This document shows positions 6,507-9,864 of a DNA stretch of 9,864 nt, piece after piece. Where the stretch lies: assembly GCA_945876155.1 (NCBI GenBank), contig CAMCMW010000033.1, positions 1 to 9,864 of the forward strand. Reading direction: 5' to 3'. The notes under the pieces are model-generated. The model searched no databases, was not told the origin of the DNA, and saw nothing but the letters and a program-made list of their open reading frames with translations. Made by a program: the position numbers and the translations under genes. The first letter of the stretch is position 1. The number at the start of each line of letters is the position of its first letter. The DNA is from an uncultured Ruminococcus sp. (GTDB taxonomy: Bacteria > Bacillota > Clostridia > Oscillospirales > Ruminococcaceae).

Positions 6507-6953
6507 TCAATGGTTTTCAAGATACTCCTCAAATATCTCCGCAGCGTCCCTTACAAGCTCTGCACAGGGGCGTTTTTGGTAGTATTCAGCGGTTCTCTCG
6601 GACGGCACATAACTGCTGTCACTGCCCTCAAGTCCTAAAAGCTGACGGCAGACTATATAACGGTTGCGCTCCTTGAATTTTTCCGCAAGCTCCTGTATGC
6701 GCTTGTAATGTTCCTTTTTCGCCTCAGTATCTTTTGGGTCACTGTAGCCGTATTTCACACCGGCAGCCATAAACATTCCGCTTACAGCACCGCAGACTTC
6801 CCTCATTCTTCCCATACCGCCCCCGAAAGAGGAGGAAAGCATTACAGCCGTTTCAAAGTCCAGACCCAGTTCCTCGGCAAAAGCTCCGAATACAGCCTGT
6901 GAGCAGTTGTATCCGTTTTTGAAAAGTTCTACTGCCTTTTCTGATTTTTTCAT
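6507..6953 (-). CDS. C_GCAxxG_C_C family protein (putative redox protein)
   Basis: This 148-residue soluble protein has the spaced cysteine pattern that names the family (PF09719/TIGR01909). Cys17 lies in FKNGYNCSQAV, Cys54 in VCGAVSG (the GCAxxG-type motif, here C-G-A-V-S-G), Cys102 in VCRQLLGL and Cys130 in RPCAELV. A Gly-rich SSFGGGMGRM precedes Cys54. The biochemical role is not established; a redox or metal-linked function is inferred from the invariant cysteines. I chose the ATG at 6951-6953 because AAGGAG lies 6-7 nt upstream and family similarity begins with MKKSEKAVELF. A start 19 codons further upstream would run into the preceding gene and lacks an SD. The preceding gene stops 10 bp before this ATG and its TAA overlaps the SD (TAAGGAG), so translational coupling is likely. 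Confidence 0.88.
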   Translation of the reverse strand: MKKSEKAVELFKNGYNCSQAVFGAFAEELGLDFETAVMLSSSFGGGMGRMREVCGAVSGMFMAAGVKYGYSDPKDTEAKKEHYKRIQELAEKFKERNRYIVCRQLLGLEGSDSSYVPSERTAEYYQKRPCAELVRDAAEIFEEYLENH

Positions 6954-6963
6954 GGTATACTCC

Positions 6964-7215
6964 TTAAATTTTTTCACCGCAATGGGGACAATAATCCGTC
7001 CATATTCCAAGCAACGGCAGTCCTCTGTGACAAAACGGACACCTTATGCGTATTACCCCCAGAATTATTCCAGCAAAAGCTATGCCGCCGCCTGTGCAGA
7101 TAAAAATCATATACTTTTCACTGACCGCCGGTATAATAAGCGGCAGACCGGCAAAAATCAGTCCTGATAAAATAATACCGTGAGCTATAAGCCTTGAAAT
7201 ATTCGGATTTTTCAT
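6964..7215 (-). CDS. Small membrane protein with C-terminal zinc-ribbon-like motif
   Basis: This 83-residue protein is of unknown function. Two hydrophobic segments, about residues 8-30 and 35-56, suggest two transmembrane helices. The C-terminal ~25 residues carry CPFC (59-62) and CPHC (76-79), a spacing typical of a small zinc ribbon on one face of the membrane. I start it at the ATG at 7213-7215, because GGAGGTGG ends about 5 nt upstream; the other in-frame ATG, five codons earlier, sits at the edge of that SD and has none of its own. It is first in a two-gene operon with the C_GCAxxG_C_C protein, 10 bp apart. The cysteine-rich pairing hints at a shared redox or metal task, but that is inference. 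It may be lineage-restricted. Confidence 0.8.
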   Translation of the reverse strand: MKNPNISRLIAHGIILSGLIFAGLPLIIPAVSEKYMIFICTGGGIAFAGIILGVIRIRCPFCHRGLPLLGIWTDYCPHCGEKI

Positions 7216-7248
7216 AAAATCCACCTCCATGCTGATTGTAACATGAAG

Positions 7249-7277
7249 ATATTAAGTTGACGCTATAAACCTGTAAA
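7249..7277 (-). promoter_or_regulatory. Promoter of the zinc-ribbon/C_GCAxxG_C_C operon
   Basis: On the minus strand, TTTACA (complement of 7272-7277), a 17-bp spacer and TAATAT (complement of 7249-7254) lie just after the phosphofructokinase stop codon, with a predicted leader of about 27 nt. No clear terminator separates the phosphofructokinase gene from this operon, so read-through is also possible. Confidence 0.6.
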
Positions 7278-7284
7278 ATAACAG

Positions 7285-8505
7285 TTAAAACCAGTTAGGA
7301 ATCTTGAACTGAACCGGCAGACCGTTTTTCATAAGAATATTAAGCTCTCCCTGGATAAGCGGCAGGAAGTAGTCAAGTGCCTGCGGAGTTACGTTGTTTC
7401 CCTGATTGTTTATCCACTCTTTCGGGAAAAGCTTCTCCTTGTTTGCCACATCTCCGGCGTCAACCGTAACTATCTCAGTAAAATACGGTCTGTCACTTAT
7501 TCTCTTGAACGCCATCATCTTTCCGGTCTGACCGCTGATGGCAGCTTTAACAGCCTCCTCGCCTATTCTGACAGACTCGTCAATGTCAGTCTTTGAGGCA
7601 ATATGGGACGCACATCTCTGCATAACGTTCAGTTCAATTGAGCGCACCTTACAGCCAATCTCATCTCTTACGATATTTTCAAGACATTTTCCGATACCGG
7701 AAAGATACTTGTGACCAAAGCTGTCGTTTGCCCCCGACTGGAAACCTTCAGCCGCATATTCGCCGTCGCTGAGTTTCAGTCCCTCGGAAACTGCGATAAT
7801 AACCGCCTTGTGTTCTCCCAGCATTCTGCGGACATCTTCCAGAAAACGCTCCACGCTGAAGGGTGCTTCCGGCAGATAGATAAGGTGGGGGGCATTTTCG
7901 TCATTGGCTTTCAGAACACAGGTCGAGGCAGCCAGCCAGCCTGCGTCACGCCCCATAATCTCAACTATTGTAACAGATTTCACGCTGTATACCGAACTGT
8001 CCCTTGAAATCTCCTGAATGGTTGCGGCAACGTATTTTGCTGCTGAACCGAATCCGGGAGTGTGGTCGGTACACATAAGGTCATTGTCGATTGTTTTGGG
8101 TACACCAATAACTTTTATGTCAATATTATTCTTTTTAAAGTATTCAGACAGTTTCATCACCGTATCCATTGAATCGTTTCCGCCGATATAGAAGAACATA
8201 TCAATTTTGTTCTTTTCAAAGGTCTGAACTATTTTGCCGTAAATCTCTTCGTCGTTTTCCGGCAGTTTGTAACGGCATGAGCCGAGTACTGTGGACGGCG
8301 TAAGCTTTAAAAGTTCCAGGTCCTCGTTAGTCCTGATAATCGTTCTCAGGTCAACCAGTTCATCGTTGATTATGCCCTCGATACCGTTGACAGAACCGTA
8401 TATCTTGTCAATATCAGGACATTTTGACGCCGCTGTGAAAATACCTGCCAGTGACGCATTAATGGCGCAGGTCGGTCCTCCTGACTGTGCTGCTGCAATA
8501 TTCAT
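7285..8505 (-). CDS. pfp: 6-phosphofructokinase, probably pyrophosphate-dependent
   Basis: The enzyme phosphorylates fructose-6-phosphate to fructose-1,6-bisphosphate in glycolysis; with PPi as donor the reaction is reversible and spares ATP. At 406 residues it is longer than bacterial ATP enzymes (~320) and in the range of PPi-type clostridial forms. Motifs in order: AQSGGPTCAINASLAG (6-21), YIGGNDSMDT (106-115), PKTIDNDL (136-143, with catalytic Asp140), MGRDAGWLAA (184-193), SEG (240-242) and NVMQRCASH (293-301). Asp111 stands where ATP enzymes have Gly (E. coli Gly104) and Lys137 where they have Gly (Gly124); both substitutions mark PPi use. Asn110 replaces the common Asp of GGD, as in the GGNDS subgroup. 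GGAGG sits 9 nt before the ATG. The gene has its own promoter and a structured leader. Donor specificity is inferred from residues, and some relatives of this subgroup are simply annotated PfkA. Confidence 0.92.
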   Translation of the reverse strand: MNIAAAQSGGPTCAINASLAGIFTAASKCPDIDKIYGSVNGIEGIINDELVDLRTIIRTNEDLELLKLTPSTVLGSCRYKLPENDEEIYGKIVQTFEKNKIDMFFYIGGNDSMDTVMKLSEYFKKNNIDIKVIGVPKTIDNDLMCTDHTPGFGSAAKYVAATIQEISRDSSVYSVKSVTIVEIMGRDAGWLAASTCVLKANDENAPHLIYLPEAPFSVERFLEDVRRMLGEHKAVIIAVSEGLKLSDGEYAAEGFQSGANDSFGHKYLSGIGKCLENIVRDEIGCKVRSIELNVMQRCASHIASKTDIDESVRIGEEAVKAAISGQTGKMMAFKRISDRPYFTEIVTVDAGDVANKEKLFPKEWINNQGNNVTPQALDYFLPLIQGELNILMKNGLPVQFKIPNWF

Positions 8506-8520
8506 ACTTTTATTCCTCCC

Positions 8521-8562
8521 CCGCTTTTGCGGATACCGTATATTTTAAGCGTGCGGTACGCT
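8521..8562 (-). promoter_or_regulatory. Structured 5' leader of the phosphofructokinase gene
   Basis: The ~75-nt leader can form CCGC-AAAA-GCGG (8521-8532), directly abutting the GGGAGG SD, and AGCGT-N5-ACGCT (8548-8562). Part of the latter (8554-8558, CGGTA) can pair instead with 8534-8538 (TACCG). These short stems are visible in the sequence. Any role in translation or attenuation is inference, and no known riboswitch class was recognised. Confidence 0.35.
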
Positions 8563-8587
8563 GTTATTTTTATAATTTTCCCTATCT

Positions 8588-8616
8588 ATTATAATATATA
8601 ATATAAAAAAATACAA
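8588..8616 (-). promoter_or_regulatory. Sigma-A promoter of the phosphofructokinase gene
   Basis: On the minus strand, TTGTAT (complement of 8611-8616), a 17-bp AT-only spacer and a perfect TATAAT (complement of 8588-8593) lie upstream of the gene. The start is predicted near 8580. Confidence 0.82.
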
Positions 8617-9149
8617 GCCTTACTCTGCCCCTCTCATTGCAGAATAAAGCTTGTAACGAAATTAAGTTTGAATAGTAAAAAAAAGCTTAAATATACTGTC
8701 AGAGCCTCTCCGATATGTCCGGCAGTCATATCCCCTGAACAGATTACACAGAAATTTTCAGATCAATAAATAAACTATAGATAAATAAGCAGTAAAAAAA
8801 ATGGATTGCAAAATACTCTTTTCCGACAAATATTTCACAATTCTTTTGGTAAAATAGAATAAATGCAGTGAATCTGATACATAAACCATCGTTTTGCCGA
8901 TATTGTAAGCCCAGAACATTTACCAGTAGCAATCAAGAATACTTAATTTCAACAGTTATTATTATAATACCATAGTGCATAAAAATCAACAGATTATATT
9001 GCAGCTTTTTTGGACTTTATTGACATACGAAAAAACTACACCTTATACATATTACACAATTTTATTGTTAAATCAGTGTTATTTCTTGACTTTTGTAACT
9101 AAAATATAGTATAATATACTTGTAAAGTAAACGAAAGGGGGGACATAAA
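8617..9149. other. AT-rich intergenic region without a convincing gene
   Basis: About 530 bp separate the divergent phosphofructokinase and AraC-family genes. Open frames here are short, lack an SD and show AT-driven composition. Visible elements are a 6-bp inverted repeat GATATG-N9-CATATC (8712-8732), a 31-codon hydrophobic frame on the minus strand (8634-8729, weak start), a possible distal promoter TTGACA (9020-9025) with TATACA (9044-9049), and the proximal promoter of the AraC-family gene. I see no RNA gene or mobile-element ends. Confidence 0.6.
9086..9115 (+). promoter_or_regulatory. Sigma-A promoter of the AraC-family regulator
   Basis: TTGACT (9086-9091), an 18-bp spacer and a perfect TATAAT (9110-9115) lie 34 bp before the ATG, giving a leader of about 28 nt. 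Confidence 0.82.
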
Positions 9150-9864
9150 ATGAACAATATTCAATCAAATAAACTAATCAGAATCAGAAATACCCCTACA
9201 GTAAGTGCCGCAAATAATCTTTTGTACGTCCAGGAGGTAGGGTATCTGCCGTCAGTGCTTGCCGGAAAAACCCAGCGCAAGCAGATAGATTCCTTTCTTG
9301 TGTTTTTTGTAATTAAAGGTGCAGGATATTTAAGGTACGACGGCGCAGAGTACCGTGTCTCCGAGGGACAGGGCATTTTCATCGACTGCCAGAAGGAACA
9401 TTCCTACAGATGCGACCCCGACGACCCCTGGGAAGTCCTTTGGCTGCATTTTAACGGAAACGCCGCTCTCTACTACTACGACCTGTTTCAGAAAAAGGGG
9501 TGCTGTACATTTTTCCCCCAGAGTATCAAGGATTTCATTTCTATTTTATACGAAATAATCGCCAATAATTCCCACAAAACAGACGATACAGAGATTATCA
9601 ATTCAAAGCTTATCACAGATATCCTGACTATAATTTTATCAAATCCCAGCATACAAGGTCCCAACGATGACTACAGCTGTCAGATGAAATCCGTAAAGGA
9701 GTATATCGACTCTCACTTTACAGAAAGTATAAACCTCGATAAGTTATCCCATGCGTTTTACATGAACAAATACTACCATAAAGGTCAATTTAACAACGAT
9801 TCCGGCGAAACCATATTCCAGCATATTATAAAACTCAGAATTGAGAACTCCAAAGACCACCTCT
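9150..9864 (+). CDS. AraC-family transcriptional regulator (C-terminus cut by window edge)
   Basis: The frame opens at the ATG at 9150-9152, preceded by AAAGGGGGG with good spacing, and stays open for 238 codons to the window end. Residues ~25-105 form an AraC-type cupin sensor domain: FFVIKGAGYLRYDGAEYRVS followed by EGQGIFIDCQKEHSYRCDPD and WEVLWLHFNG. A helical linker spans ~125-180. The DNA-binding domain begins at ~180 with VKEYIDSHFTESINLDKLSH, typical of the first helix-turn-helix, and GETIFQHIIKLRIENSK starts the second half. Proteins of this kind usually sense a sugar or envelope-derived ligand and act on nearby genes, most of which would be to the right of this window. In the first recognition helix the usual LSRxFK pattern reads HKGQFN, so the conserved Arg is absent. 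The family call is confident; ligand and targets are unknown. Confidence 0.92.
   Translation, partial: MNNIQSNKLIRIRNTPTVSAANNLLYVQEVGYLPSVLAGKTQRKQIDSFLVFFVIKGAGYLRYDGAEYRVSEGQGIFIDCQKEHSYRCDPDDPWEVLWLHFNGNAALYYYDLFQKKGCCTFFPQSIKDFISILYEIIANNSHKTDDTEIINSKLITDILTIILSNPSIQGPNDDYSCQMKSVKEYIDSHFTESINLDKLSHAFYMNKYYHKGQFNNDSGETIFQHIIKLRIENSKDHL

Noticed and set aside
6954..7010. Longer N-terminus for the C_GCAxxG_C_C protein
   Set aside because: It would overlap the upstream gene and lacks an SD, whereas the ATG at 6951-6953 has AAGGAG at the right distance.
7216..7230. Five-codon longer start for the zinc-ribbon membrane protein
   Set aside because: The upstream ATG directly abuts the GGAGG that serves the second ATG, and has no SD of its own.
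7711..8007. 98-codon plus-strand frame
   Set aside because: It is wholly antisense to the phosphofructokinase gene, which carries all its family motifs.
8744..8932. 62-codon minus-strand frame in the AT-rich gap
   Set aside because: No SD upstream; Phe/Ile/Leu/Tyr-rich composition is what AT-rich non-coding DNA gives; no motif.
1..9864. CRISPR array, tRNA, rRNA, insertion sequence or prophage
   Set aside because: No regularly spaced repeats, no tRNA-like cloverleaf, no rRNA sequence and no transposase or phage gene were seen on either strand.

Overview
The window reads as a chromosomal segment of a fermentative, anaerobic low-to-mid-GC Firmicute. The gene content points to a Ruminococcus-like member of the Oscillospiraceae: a bifunctional aldehyde/alcohol dehydrogenase under a canonical Rex-type operator, a phosphofructokinase with pyrophosphate-type residues, strong AGGAGG ribosome binding sites and consensus sigma-A promoters. 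The genus is inferred from style and content and was not tested by a search.

Layout from left to right. (1) Positions 1-569, minus strand: the first ~190 codons of a DeoD-type purine nucleoside phosphorylase, cut by the window edge, with a clear promoter at 617-645. (2) A divergent intergenic region with a perfect 18-bp palindrome at 688-705. (3) Plus-strand operon 782-3502: an ECF-like sigma factor, then 15 bp later a single-pass membrane protein with a short cytoplasmic head, an acidic linker and a large extracytoplasmic beta-propeller carrying the PF09826 signature. This looks like a sigma factor and membrane regulator pair and is the most interesting unit here. (4) Convergent boundary 3503-3633, with a repeat-like hairpin and a bidirectional terminator. 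(5) adhE, minus strand 3634-6276, driven by a near-perfect promoter with a perfect Rex box directly downstream of the -10. (6) A minus-strand two-gene operon: a small membrane protein with a zinc-ribbon tail (6964-7215) and a C_GCAxxG_C_C family protein (6507-6953). (7) A PPi-type phosphofructokinase, minus strand 7285-8505, with its own promoter and a structured ~75-nt leader. (8) An AT-rich, apparently gene-free stretch at 8617-9149. (9) The start of an AraC-family regulator, plus strand from 9150, running off the right edge.

Functional picture. The phosphofructokinase and AdhE fit a glycolysis-to-ethanol metabolism in which AdhE reoxidises NADH and Rex senses the NADH/NAD+ ratio. The purine nucleoside phosphorylase is nucleoside salvage. 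The sigma/propeller pair is probably a cell-envelope signalling module of unknown stimulus. No mobile element, CRISPR array, tRNA or rRNA was recognised.
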